Position numbers and translations under genes: made by a program. The notes beneath the pieces are model-generated. The model was not told where the DNA came from and did no database searches. It worked only from the letters and a program-made list of their open reading frames with translations. Below, in pieces: positions 49,648-58,044 of a stretch of DNA of 64,000 nucleotides (the first letter of the stretch is position 1; each line of letters begins with the position of its first letter). The DNA is from CAZEBW01 sp964510205 (lineage in GTDB: Bacteria > Chloroflexota > Anaerolineae > VGOG01): contig CAZEBW010000003.1 in assembly GCA_964510205.1 (NCBI GenBank), forward strand, positions 1 through 64,000, given 5' to 3'.

Positions 49648-51888
49648 TTGGAGAGACCAGGGCGTTCGTTTTGGACTGAATGGGGGTCTTTGCTAGCGGT
49701 GATGGCCCTAGCAGCGGCCCTGCGCTTCTGGGCTCTGGGTAGCATACCGCCCGGCCTCTATCACGACGAAGCTTTCAACGGCCTGGATGCCCTGGGGGTT
49801 CTAAAAGGCGAAAGGCCGATTTTCTTTGAGGCCAACAACGGCCGCGAACCGCTGTTTATTTACCTGGTCGCCCTATCCGTGGCCTTTCTGGGCCGCAGTC
49901 CAGGGGCCATACGCATCGTGGCTGCTGTGCTGGGCACTTTGACAATTCCCGCCACCTATCTCATGGCCAAGGCCCTATTCAACCGACGCATCGGGCTGCT
50001 GTCCGCCGCCATCGCGGGCCTGACCCTGTGGCACGTCAATCTGAGCCGCATCGGCTTCCGCGCCGTGGCCATGCCGCTGTTGGTGGCCCTGGCCCTCTGG
50101 CAACTGTGGCTCGGCTTCAAGCGTGGCCACCGAGGCCATTTTCTGGCGGGGGGGATGCTCTATGGGCTAACCCTCTATACCTACCTCGCGGCGCGATTCA
50201 CCATCGTGGCCCTGGCCGCCTTCGGCCTGTATCTCTTTGGAGGTTGGAGGTTAGAGGTTAGAGGTTGGAGCTTGGGGATTGGAAGTTGGAGGCGTGGCGC
50301 CTTAGTCTTTGCATTGACCGCGTTGGTGGTTTCGGCCCCGCTGATGGTGTACGTGGTCACGCACACGGATGCCTTTCTGGGCCGCGTGGGGCAGGTGTCC
50401 ATATTTAATCCCACCATCAACGAGGGCGATTTCTGGGGGACGCTGCTGCGGCACGTGGGCAGGACGCTGCTGATGTTCACCCACCGGGGCGATTTCATCC
50501 CCCGCCACAACGTGCCCTTGCGCCCTGTCTTCGATCCGGTTCTGGGTGCGTTTTTCCTGCTGGGGTTGATTCTTTGCTTGGGCCGATTTCGCCGGCGACC
50601 CAACCACGCTTTGGTCGTTATCTGGCTGGCGGTCATGCTCCTGCCCACTATCCTGGCCGAGGACGCGCCGCATTTTCTGCGCAGCGTGGGCGTTCTGCCC
50701 GTGGCCTTTGTCGTGCCGGCCATAGGGCTGGATTTCTCGTGGCGTTTTGTAACTACTCAGGCTGTCATTGCGAGCGGAAGGGCAACCGCAGGTTGCACGC
50801 AATCTCCACCCCGCAATTGGAGATTGCTTCGGGCGCAAACCCCGCGCCCTCGCAATGACAGCATGAACGGTAGTTTCTGCCCTTTAGAATGGCGGGCCCG
50901 CCATGGGCGACTCGCAATGACACGGGCTGAGCAGTTACGGCGTTTTTTAGAAAACAAGGGCCCTGCTGCGGTCGCTGTTGGCGTGGTGGCGCTGGTTCTG
51001 ATGTTTAGCCTTGGCGACACGACTGTTGACTACTTTGGCGATCACGCTGCCAGCCAGTACTTGCGATACAATTTTGAAACGGCGGCGGTGGAGCTGGCCA
51101 CTCAGGCCAATCGCTTCCTGGGCGCCGGATGGGATGGCGCGGGACTTGGGACCAGAGAGCACCCCCTGTCGCCTGGGCGCCACCTCTACATCGTTGACCG
51201 CCTCTGGCGGGATTGGCCCTCGGTGCGCTTTCTGGTGCCGCCCTCGCCAAACTTGACTATCTTGACAGAAAGTGCTACACTTTCTCGGGCTTCCTCGGAG
51301 CTCGGGTTGAGTGGCCGAAGGCGTACCGAAACCGAGGTCATGCTCGTTCTCTGGCCCTACGAGGACTACAGCCAGTACCTGACGCTTTTGCCCGTAGGCT
51401 CTATCATCGCTGTCCAGGAGGGAGCCCTGGAGCGAGGGGACCTCGAAAAAGAGGCCCGGTTACTGTACATCGCCTACACGACCGCTCCCGCGACCACCCC
51501 GGCTGGACAGCCGGTGGCTCGCTTCGAAAAAGACATGACCTTGATTGATCATCGCCTGGTTGCTGTTTCGCCGCAGGAACTGCGCTTGAGCCTGCTCTGG
51601 CGAGCCGAGGCGGAGGTCGAGGCAGATTACGCCGTGTTCGTCCACCTGACGCGGGGCGGCGCGATCTTGACTCAGGATGATTCGCCTCCCGCTGGAGGCT
51701 ATTATCCCACCAGCTTGTGGCGCGCGGGAGACATCATCAGCGACGAGCATACCCTGGTCTTGCCCGAACCGTATGATGCGGCCAGGCATAAGTTAATAGT
51801 TGGCTTCTATCAATTGCAGACTTTGGACCGATTACAAGTCCTTGATGAATTGGGCAAACCCATAAATGACCACGTGATCATTGAATGA
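49648..51888 (+). CDS. PMT/GT39-like membrane glycosyltransferase
   Basis: A large polytopic protein (about 747 residues) of the ArnT/PMT type, which moves sugars from a lipid carrier. Loop 1 holds the acidic motif GLYHDEAFNGLDAL; about ten TM helices follow, and an outside C-terminal beta domain starts near residue 520. The open frame reaches 49597, but the promoter -10 lies inside that stretch, so TTG 49648 is taken as the start. A 190-bp mobile element (50749-50938) adds 66 residues in frame; further repeat stretches lie at 50240-50290 and 51304-51333. Confidence 0.85.
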   Translation: MERPGRSFWTEWGSLLAVMALAAALRFWALGSIPPGLYHDEAFNGLDALGVLKGERPIFFEANNGREPLFIYLVALSVAFLGRSPGAIRIVAAVLGTLTIPATYLMAKALFNRRIGLLSAAIAGLTLWHVNLSRIGFRAVAMPLLVALALWQLWLGFKRGHRGHFLAGGMLYGLTLYTYLAARFTIVALAAFGLYLFGGWRLEVRGWSLGIGSWRRGALVFALTALVVSAPLMVYVVTHTDAFLGRVGQVSIFNPTINEGDFWGTLLRHVGRTLLMFTHRGDFIPRHNVPLRPVFDPVLGAFFLLGLILCLGRFRRRPNHALVVIWLAVMLLPTILAEDAPHFLRSVGVLPVAFVVPAIGLDFSWRFVTTQAVIASGRATAGCTQSPPRNWRLLRAQTPRPRNDSMNGSFCPLEWRARHGRLAMTRAEQLRRFLENKGPAAVAVGVVALVLMFSLGDTTVDYFGDHAASQYLRYNFETAAVELATQANRFLGAGWDGAGLGTREHPLSPGRHLYIVDRLWRDWPSVRFLVPPSPNLTILTESATLSRASSELGLSGRRRTETEVMLVLWPYEDYSQYLTLLPVGSIIAVQEGALERGDLEKEARLLYIAYTTAPATTPAGQPVARFEKDMTLIDHRLVAVSPQELRLSLLWRAEAEVEADYAVFVHLTRGGAILTQDDSPPAGGYYPTSLWRAGDIISDEHTLVLPEPYDAARHKLIVGFYQLQTLDRLQVLDELGKPINDHVIIE
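50749..50938. mobile_element. GTCATTGCGAG element inserted in frame, 190 bp
   Basis: Ends GTAACTACTCAGGCTGTC and, inverted, GTAACTGCTCAGCCCGTGTC, both followed by ATTGCGAG. The target duplication is GGCGTTTT (50741-50748 and 50939-50946). Element plus duplication is 198 bp, 66 codons. It reads VTTQAVIASGR at the start and LAMTRAEQ at the end, as in the copy at 32035-32171. Confidence 0.93.
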
Positions 51889-51948
51889 TCCCGCCTTTGC
51901 CGCCGCAAATCGCAGCAGAGGCAGAAAATTCACTTAGGAGGAAAACGA

Positions 51949-53325
51949 ATGCGATTCTGTCGCCTAGTAACAACTCTGTTAGTCACATTATTGATTCTGA
52001 CCCCCCTGGCGGCCTCGGCTGCTCCGCCCGCCCAAGGGGGAAATCTGTTGAAGAACCCTGACTTTGAAGAAGGCTTCAGCGAGCGAGGCGCTGGGGAGGT
52101 AACTGTAGCCAACGGGTGGGAGCCCTGGTGGGTCCAGGGGTCCTCAGATCAGGCCAGCAAAGGCTATCTTGTACGACCTGAATACAAAGGAGAGGATGCT
52201 TGGATCTTCACCATGCGGCGGGTTCACTCAGGTCGCTTCTCTCAGAAGTATTTTAGCACCTATTCCACCCACATCGCTGGCTTCTATCAACAAGTGGCCG
52301 TTCCCGCGGGTAGCAAGGTTACCTTTTCCATTTGGGCACAGGTCTGGAGCAGTTCTGAATCGAACCCAGATCGATGTGATGGTTTTGGCAACTACGCGGT
52401 TTCGGTGGGCATTGATCCTCACGGCGGCAACGATGGCACTTCCGGCAACATCGTCTGGTCGGATTCAGTGATGGCGTGCAATGAGTGGGTTCACCTCAGC
52501 GTTTCCACCACGGCCCAGGCCGACAGAGTCACTGTTTTCACCAGGGGCGCACCAGAGTTTCGGGTGAAGTACAACGATTCCTACTGGGATGAGGCGGTCT
52601 TGACCGCCGTAGCCCCTACACCCACACCGCGTCCACCGACGAGCACGCCCGTGCCGACCAACACGCCGGTGCCGACCAACACGCCCGTGCCGACCAACAC
52701 GCCGCGTCCGACGTCCACCTATACCCCAACCCCGACCTCGACCCATACCCCGACGCCTGTGGACACCCCCACGCCGACGATCACCCCGACGCCAACCGAC
52801 ACCCCCACGCCAACCCATACGTCCACTCCCACCTCAACCCCAACGCCAGTCAGCGGGGCCATCTGCGTACTGGCTTATCACGACCGCAACGGCAACGAGA
52901 TGCGCGATCCGGACGAGGAGCTCCTGCCTGGGGCGATGTTCACTGCCTCCGATGGCCTTCGGACGGTGGCCAGCTACATCACCGACGGCGTTAATGAACC
53001 ATACTGTTTCACGGACTTGAAGCCGGGCAACTACTTCCTTCACGAGGAGAACCCACCTGACTACGTTTCTACCACCCGCGACGATTGGGGCGTGGTCATC
53101 GCCGGTGGCTCTCTCATCCAGATCGAGTTCGGCGACAACTTGCAGCCCACGCCGGTGCCGACGTCCACGCCGGTGCCTACGTCTACGCCGGTGCCCCTGG
53201 TCACGCCCACTCCAGAGCCTCTCATGTCTAGGCTCAGCGCCAATCTGTATCAGGTGAGCGGCGTCGTGATCATCGTCCTGGCGGCGGCCATAGCGCTGGT
53301 GTTCAATATCCTGAGGAGAAGATAG
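51949..53325 (+). CDS. Exported cell-surface protein with C-terminal anchor
   Basis: A 458-aa exported protein: signal peptide ending at about ASA-AP (residue 25), a jelly-roll-like domain (about 30-220; NLLKNPDFEEGF is typical of CenC-type carbohydrate-binding modules), a long Pro/Thr repeat (about 222-300), an SdrD-B-like domain (AYHDRNGNEMRDPDEELLPG, about 305-390), a second Pro/Thr stretch and one TM helix with a basic RRR tail. AGGAGG lies 7 nt before the ATG. It may bind cell-wall or extracellular glycans. Confidence 0.85.
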   Translation: MRFCRLVTTLLVTLLILTPLAASAAPPAQGGNLLKNPDFEEGFSERGAGEVTVANGWEPWWVQGSSDQASKGYLVRPEYKGEDAWIFTMRRVHSGRFSQKYFSTYSTHIAGFYQQVAVPAGSKVTFSIWAQVWSSSESNPDRCDGFGNYAVSVGIDPHGGNDGTSGNIVWSDSVMACNEWVHLSVSTTAQADRVTVFTRGAPEFRVKYNDSYWDEAVLTAVAPTPTPRPPTSTPVPTNTPVPTNTPVPTNTPRPTSTYTPTPTSTHTPTPVDTPTPTITPTPTDTPTPTHTSTPTSTPTPVSGAICVLAYHDRNGNEMRDPDEELLPGAMFTASDGLRTVASYITDGVNEPYCFTDLKPGNYFLHEENPPDYVSTTRDDWGVVIAGGSLIQIEFGDNLQPTPVPTSTPVPTSTPVPLVTPTPEPLMSRLSANLYQVSGVVIIVLAAAIALVFNILRRR

Positions 53326-53522
53326 ATTTAGCACGGAGATGAAGATCCACTTGGCCCAAGATGATCCGTGCCTGCCCCTTTGGCTGCTCTCTCATCCTCT
53401 TGGGCCTTTTTGTTTACCTTACGGCCCGGCGCGATGAACAGCGGCGATCTCTAGCCATGATTGTCTCTCCCCTTGCTCCCGCTGAGTCGTGAATCCAGGT
53501 TGAGCTAGATGGGTTGTTAGGC

Positions 53523-56500
53523 ATGTTTTCAAACATCGCGGAGAGGAAGAAACGAGCCGCAGGATTGCTCCTGGCCTTGTCCCTGAGCCTCATGGCCTGC
53601 CTGCCCCTGTTGGTAGGCGATGCGGGTCTCATCAACACGCGCGGGGGAGGGGATAGCCCCTTCCTACTGGTCCGTGTGCATCAATTGGTTGCCAACTTGG
53701 AGGCCGGCATCTTCCCCGCCCGCTGGATGCCCGACGCTGCCTATGGATTGGGCTACCCCTTTTTCAATTTCTACGCTTCTCTGCCGTATTACATCGCGGC
53801 TCTGTTCAAACTCTGTGGCTTTGGCTTCATCTGGGCCATCAAGCTGACTCAGCTCCTGGGTTTCCTCGCTGCGGCAGCTTCGATGTATCTGTTGGCCAAG
53901 CGCTTGTTCAATCGAGAGGCCGGCGCTATCCTGGCCGCCCTGGCTTATACCTACGCTCCCTATCACCTGGTCAACGTCTACGTGCGGGGCGATGCCCTAT
54001 CGGAGTTCTACGCCTTCGTTTTCTACCCCCTCATCTTTTGGGCGCTGCTGCGGCTGCGAGACTCGCTTTCGGCTGCCAACGTCGCTTGGGTCGCCCTTGC
54101 CTACAGCGGACTGATCTTGACCCACAATGTCTCGGCCCTCATCTTCAGCCTCTTTGTGATTCTCTATCTTCTTCTCATATCTAAGGTCCAACCTCTAACC
54201 TCTGACCTCCAACCCTTCGGCAGGGCTCAGGGCAGGCCTCCAACCTTCAAATGGCTTGCCAGCAGCGTTTTCGGCCTGGGCCTGGGCCTAGCCATCAGCG
54301 CCTGGTTCTGGCTGCCGGCCCTGCTGGAGGGGAAGTACGTGCAATTGGAGCACCAGACCACCGGCTACTTGAACTACAGCAATCACTTCCGCGGCCTGAA
54401 TCTGGTGCAGCCTTCGCTTCTGTTTGACTATGCCATCGGAGCGGGCCAGACTCCCTTTGTGATGGGACTGGCCCAGGCCGTGCTAGTGCTACTGGGCTTG
54501 GCCGCCATCGTTGCCTGGTGGATCAGGCGCCGCCGCCCCGAGGCCCACAGTGCGTTCTTCATCGCTGGTCTGGCCCTGGCTACTTTCCTCATCACCCCGC
54601 TCTCGCGCCCCCTGTGGGACAACGTGCCGCTGCTGCCCTTCGTCCAGTTTCCCTGGCGATTTCTGTCGGTGCAGGCCTTCTTTGCCAGCCTGGTCATCGG
54701 CTACTTGGGAGTCCCCAACTTGTTGGGGGCGCGGCGCAACGAGCCCGAACAAGACTTCGGCGAGCTCAGTCGAGCCGTTCGGGACTCCGCTTTGGGTTTC
54801 AGCAGACCGCGTTTGCTGGCCGGCGTCTTGGGAGCCGCGCTGCTGGTGACGTCCATGCTGAGCCTGAGGCCTGAGTACCTGCCCATCGGCGAAGCGGACG
54901 TCACCGTGGAGCGACTGATGCTCTACGAGTACTTCACCGCCAACGTCGGCACCACCATCCGCCACGAGTATCTGCCCCGCTGGGCGGCGCCTCGCCCTTA
55001 CACCTCCGAGGCGCTGCTGCGCCGTGGGGAGAAACCGCCGCCGCTGGTGATGGGCGGAGAGGTCAAAGCGGTTGGGCTGGTTTGGCGCGGGCCAGCAGCC
55101 GAAGGGTGGGTCCTCGATGTGGGCTCTCCCCAGGCGTCTTTGGCCTTTCACACCTACTACTTTCCCGGCTGGCGAGCCTACGTGGACGGCCAGCCCACGG
55201 ATCTGCAGCCCGTCGAAAACCTGGGCTACATCGGTCTCGATCTCGACCGTGGAGAACACGAGGTAATCTTGCGCCTGGAGCGCACGCCGCTGCGGGCTTG
55301 GGCTGAGGGGGTATCGCTGGTTGCGGCACTGGTCGTCGTTGGACTCCTAATCGCTGGGAAGCTGACGAGGCGACGAGGCAATGAGGCGACAAGGCAACGA
55401 GGCAATGAGGCGATGAGGCAACGAGGTTCTTTCCTCATTCCCTCGTCGCTGATTAACTCATTACCTTTGGCCATGATGGTGGCAGTCTTGTTGCTAGGCG
55501 CTGTCGGATTCCGGGTTTCGGGCCGACACTCCGCCGACCACCCGACCATCCGACCATCCGACCAAGGACCATCCGACCTGACTATGGACTTCGACCGCCT
55601 GCCTTACCTGCATCACAATCCTCAGGGAGTCAACTTTGGCGGGATGGCGCGGCTGAAAAGCTACCAGCTTTCGGCGGACGGCTTAGCTTCGCACGCTATT
55701 GTGCAAGCTGGCGGAACTGTCGAGGTGGTTCTCCACTGGGATGAGGTCAAGGGCGAGGGGCTGGAAGCTAACGTGCGCCTGACCTCGCCCGCCGAGTACC
55801 TCTTCCACGCCAGCGCTGGCCTGGCTGAGGATCGCGTCGCCATCTCCTCCCCACGGGGGGCGACGCGCCATCTTCTGGAAGTGCCCGAGGAAGCCGTTCG
55901 CGGTCTCTACCTGATCAGCGTAAGGGTGTGGGACGAGGAGGGCGAGATAAGGCCCGTCACCGAGAGGGGCGAGACCCTGGGCGCGACCTATCTGCGTCCT
56001 CTGGGGGTTAGCAGCCAGCGATGGGCTGCGGGCGATGAGCCGACCCTGGCAAACTTCGGGCCGGGCATCGTCTTGAGCGAAGTAGCCACCGAACAGACCA
56101 CGTCCGAATCATTGCAGGCCAGGCTGACCTGGCGAGTCGTTGAACCGGTGGCCGCCAACTACGGCCTGGCCCTGCGCCTGCGGGATGCAAGCGGCCAAGA
56201 GCTTGCCTCCCTGGACACCCAACCTCACTACGGGCTGTATCCCACCAGCATGTGGCGGCGGGGAGAGCTGATCAGCGACGGCTACGTCTTGCCCCTGCCT
56301 GAGGGCACCCCGCCCGGCGACGACTATGCGCTGGAAGTGATCCTCTACGAAGTGGCCTCACTAGCCCCCATCGGCACGGCCCAGATACCCGTGGCCCTCA
56401 CCAAGCCCACCATCAAGGCCACCTATCCCGTGCTGCAGGAGTTCGATCCGTTGGCCCTGGTCGCATTGAGTCCGCTGAGGGCGCGGATAGAGCAGGGCCA

Positions 56501-57233
56501 ACCCTTGCTCGTGCAGACCAAGTGGGCTGCTATCGAGCACCCGGACCGTGACTATGCCTGCTGCCTATCGTTGCGAGATGAAGGCGGGACAACCGTCCAA
56601 TCGCAGGCCCAGCCGATAGCCAGGGGTTATGCTACCTCTCTCTGGCCGACCGACGCCATCGTGGCCAGCCGCTATCAGATGACGCTCGATCCCTTGCTGG
56701 CGCCGGGGCGCTACAATCTGGTTATCGCCGTGTTCGATCCCGAGACGGGCGAAAGCTTTGGCGAATTCGTCGCCCCGACGGCCATCGTCGTGGAGGGAAG
56801 GGAGCGCAGCTACGTTGTGCCCTCCATGCAGACCCAATTGGACGTGAGTTTCGGCGACCGGATGCGACTGCTGGGCTATGATCTCACCCGTCAAGAGGGG
56901 GAGCTGCGGTTGGGCCTGCACTGGCAAGCGCAGCAGCAAATGGAGGGAGATTACAAAGTCTTCGTCCACCTTTTCGATCCCGCCACGGAGGAGATCGTGG
57001 CCCAGGACGACGCCATGCCTCTTCAGAATCAGTATCCCACTTCGTGGTGGGCCGAGGGCGAGGTAGTCAGCGATGAGATCACCATCTCCTTAGAGAACCT
57101 ACCCCCGGGCCGCTACCGCCTGGCCCTGGGCGTCTATGACCCCCAGACCATGGACCGCTTGGCGGCCGTAGGCCCCGACGGCGCCCCTATCGCCGACGAC
57201 CGCGTCATCTTGGATGAGGAAGTGCGAAATTGA
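53523..57233 (+). CDS. Giant membrane protein, PTPS-related/YfhO-like
   Basis: About 1236 residues. The first half is polytopic with the GGGDSPFLLVRVHQL and GYPFFNFYASLPYYIAALF blocks of the PTPS-related membrane domain (PF10131-like), a GT-C-like fold. The second half is outside and holds several beta domains with a repeated LYPTSMWRRGELISDGY / QYPTSWWAEGEVVSDE pattern, also present at the end of the PMT-like protein (YYPTSLWRAGDIISDEH). ATG 53523 is chosen over TTG 53514. Three repeat stretches are read in frame (54185-54255, 55362-55436, 55520-55585). Confidence 0.85.
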   Translation: MFSNIAERKKRAAGLLLALSLSLMACLPLLVGDAGLINTRGGGDSPFLLVRVHQLVANLEAGIFPARWMPDAAYGLGYPFFNFYASLPYYIAALFKLCGFGFIWAIKLTQLLGFLAAAASMYLLAKRLFNREAGAILAALAYTYAPYHLVNVYVRGDALSEFYAFVFYPLIFWALLRLRDSLSAANVAWVALAYSGLILTHNVSALIFSLFVILYLLLISKVQPLTSDLQPFGRAQGRPPTFKWLASSVFGLGLGLAISAWFWLPALLEGKYVQLEHQTTGYLNYSNHFRGLNLVQPSLLFDYAIGAGQTPFVMGLAQAVLVLLGLAAIVAWWIRRRRPEAHSAFFIAGLALATFLITPLSRPLWDNVPLLPFVQFPWRFLSVQAFFASLVIGYLGVPNLLGARRNEPEQDFGELSRAVRDSALGFSRPRLLAGVLGAALLVTSMLSLRPEYLPIGEADVTVERLMLYEYFTANVGTTIRHEYLPRWAAPRPYTSEALLRRGEKPPPLVMGGEVKAVGLVWRGPAAEGWVLDVGSPQASLAFHTYYFPGWRAYVDGQPTDLQPVENLGYIGLDLDRGEHEVILRLERTPLRAWAEGVSLVAALVVVGLLIAGKLTRRRGNEATRQRGNEAMRQRGSFLIPSSLINSLPLAMMVAVLLLGAVGFRVSGRHSADHPTIRPSDQGPSDLTMDFDRLPYLHHNPQGVNFGGMARLKSYQLSADGLASHAIVQAGGTVEVVLHWDEVKGEGLEANVRLTSPAEYLFHASAGLAEDRVAISSPRGATRHLLEVPEEAVRGLYLISVRVWDEEGEIRPVTERGETLGATYLRPLGVSSQRWAAGDEPTLANFGPGIVLSEVATEQTTSESLQARLTWRVVEPVAANYGLALRLRDASGQELASLDTQPHYGLYPTSMWRRGELISDGYVLPLPEGTPPGDDYALEVILYEVASLAPIGTAQIPVALTKPTIKATYPVLQEFDPLALVALSPLRARIEQGQPLLVQTKWAAIEHPDRDYACCLSLRDEGGTTVQSQAQPIARGYATSLWPTDAIVASRYQMTLDPLLAPGRYNLVIAVFDPETGESFGEFVAPTAIVVEGRERSYVVPSMQTQLDVSFGDRMRLLGYDLTRQEGELRLGLHWQAQQQMEGDYKVFVHLFDPATEEIVAQDDAMPLQNQYPTSWWAEGEVVSDEITISLENLPPGRYRLALGVYDPQTMDRLAAVGPDGAPIADDRVILDEEVRN
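55362..55436. repeat. In-frame ACGAGGCAATGAGGC units
   Basis: Repeated GACGAGGC, AATGAGGC and AACGAGGC units are read as RRRGNEATRQRGNEAMRQRG just after a TM helix, then a complementary stretch. It is the same family as the intergenic copies at 8860-8935 and 9256-9333. Confidence 0.85.
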
Positions 57234-57276
57234 GACCTTCCACCCAACCTTACCTTGGGTGCATTAAAAACAGGTT

Positions 57277-57330
57277 GGTAGGGGCGGGTCTTGCACCCGC
57301 CCAGGGCGACCGCAAGGGATCGCCCCTACC
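57277..57330. repeat. GGTAGGGGCG palindromic repeat
   Basis: GGTAGGGGCG (57277-57286) pairs with CGCCCCTACC (57321-57330) around an inner GCGGGT/ACCCGC hairpin. Just before it, CACCCAA...TTGGGTG (57241-57261) may end transcription of the membrane-protein gene. Confidence 0.75.
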
Positions 57331-57779
57331 ACCGGATTTGAACACCCCCATTCCCTTTGCAGTCCAGCAGGGTAGAACAGGTCTCTGAACCGCCCTGCTG
57401 GCAGGCATTGGACATAAATAACGTTACAATATTCAAAACTGGTGCTGGTAGGCCGTATCTAAAACGGACTTTTCGCGTTATAATAGGTAGAGATTGTCCG
57501 CCAAGCGCCTCTGTATCGCTTGTTGGGGGGAGCAAGCGAGATGCCTCACTGCAATCCCAATCTGCACTCTGCAAGTAGCGTCCGCAACCGCAGCTGCGCC
57601 GCGGGCATTTTCGCCTGCCTGTTTGAGGCCGATGCGTGAAGGGTGAGAGACTCACTCCGTGCGTGGGCCTTTCATTCCTGGCCCCCGAAACCGGGTAACT
57701 GATCGCCACCAGAGATTCGTATCCGCAACTTCACCAGCATTGCAGAAACAAACTGAATAGTCCCGATCAGATTATCTCG
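57331..57779 (+). other. Non-coding leader, several hairpins
   Basis: No confident gene. It holds CAGCAGGG/CCCTGCTG (57365-57400), a TATAAT-like box at 57479-57484 without a good -35, GGTGAG/CTCACTC near 57640 and GGGCC/GGCCC near 57670. It is probably the promoter and leader region of the surface-protein gene. Confidence 0.4.
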
Positions 57780-57872
57780 AAAAGGCAATCCCGTCGTGAG
57801 ATGGGAGGCGCAAAGCCGAGAGTCTGCTAGTGGTCATGGATGTCCCTGGATGTGATCTCAGGCGTCACATCC
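57780..57872 (+). promoter_or_regulatory. Candidate GEMM/c-di-GMP-I-type riboswitch
   Basis: The first half matches the GEMM-I core: AGGCAATCCC, then a GTGA tetraloop hairpin (CCCGTC-GTGA-GATGGG), then GGCGCAAAGCC and AGAGTCT. The second half is less typical, with a perfect hairpin GGATGTGA/TCACATCC (57848-57872). A terminator follows 26 nt later, so ligand could control read-through into the surface-protein gene. Ligand choice (c-di-GMP or cGAMP) cannot be told. Confidence 0.5.
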
Positions 57873-57897
57873 TAGGCGTGTCCAGCTTGCAGGGAGT

Positions 57898-57939
57898 CAG
57901 GCTGCCTAAGGATGATTCTTTGGCAGCCTGCTTTTTTTT
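57898..57939 (+). terminator. Intrinsic terminator in the leader
   Basis: CAGGCTGCC (57898-57906) pairs with GGCAGCCTG (57922-57930), followed by C and eight T (57932-57939). It lies 105 nt before the start codon of the surface protein and directly after the candidate aptamer. Confidence 0.9.
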
Positions 57940-58044
57940 CTGCAACCATCGCGCAGCGCACCAACTCTAGAACGCGGTATGCTCGAACGGCTTTGGCTGC
58001 ATTCCCCCGGTGTGCCGTTCCGAGCGTGAAAGAGAGAAAGAGAA

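Noticed and set aside
52617..52850. Tandem ACGCCGGTGCCGACCAAC-like units as a CRISPR or VNTR array
   Set aside because: They are the coding sequence of a Pro/Thr-rich linker, with no spacers of constant length.
57630..57720. A second riboswitch 5' of the candidate aptamer (CCCGAAACCGGGTAACTGATC resembles a GEMM 3' half)
   Set aside because: The matching 5' half with GCAAAGCC is missing, so I kept only the downstream candidate.
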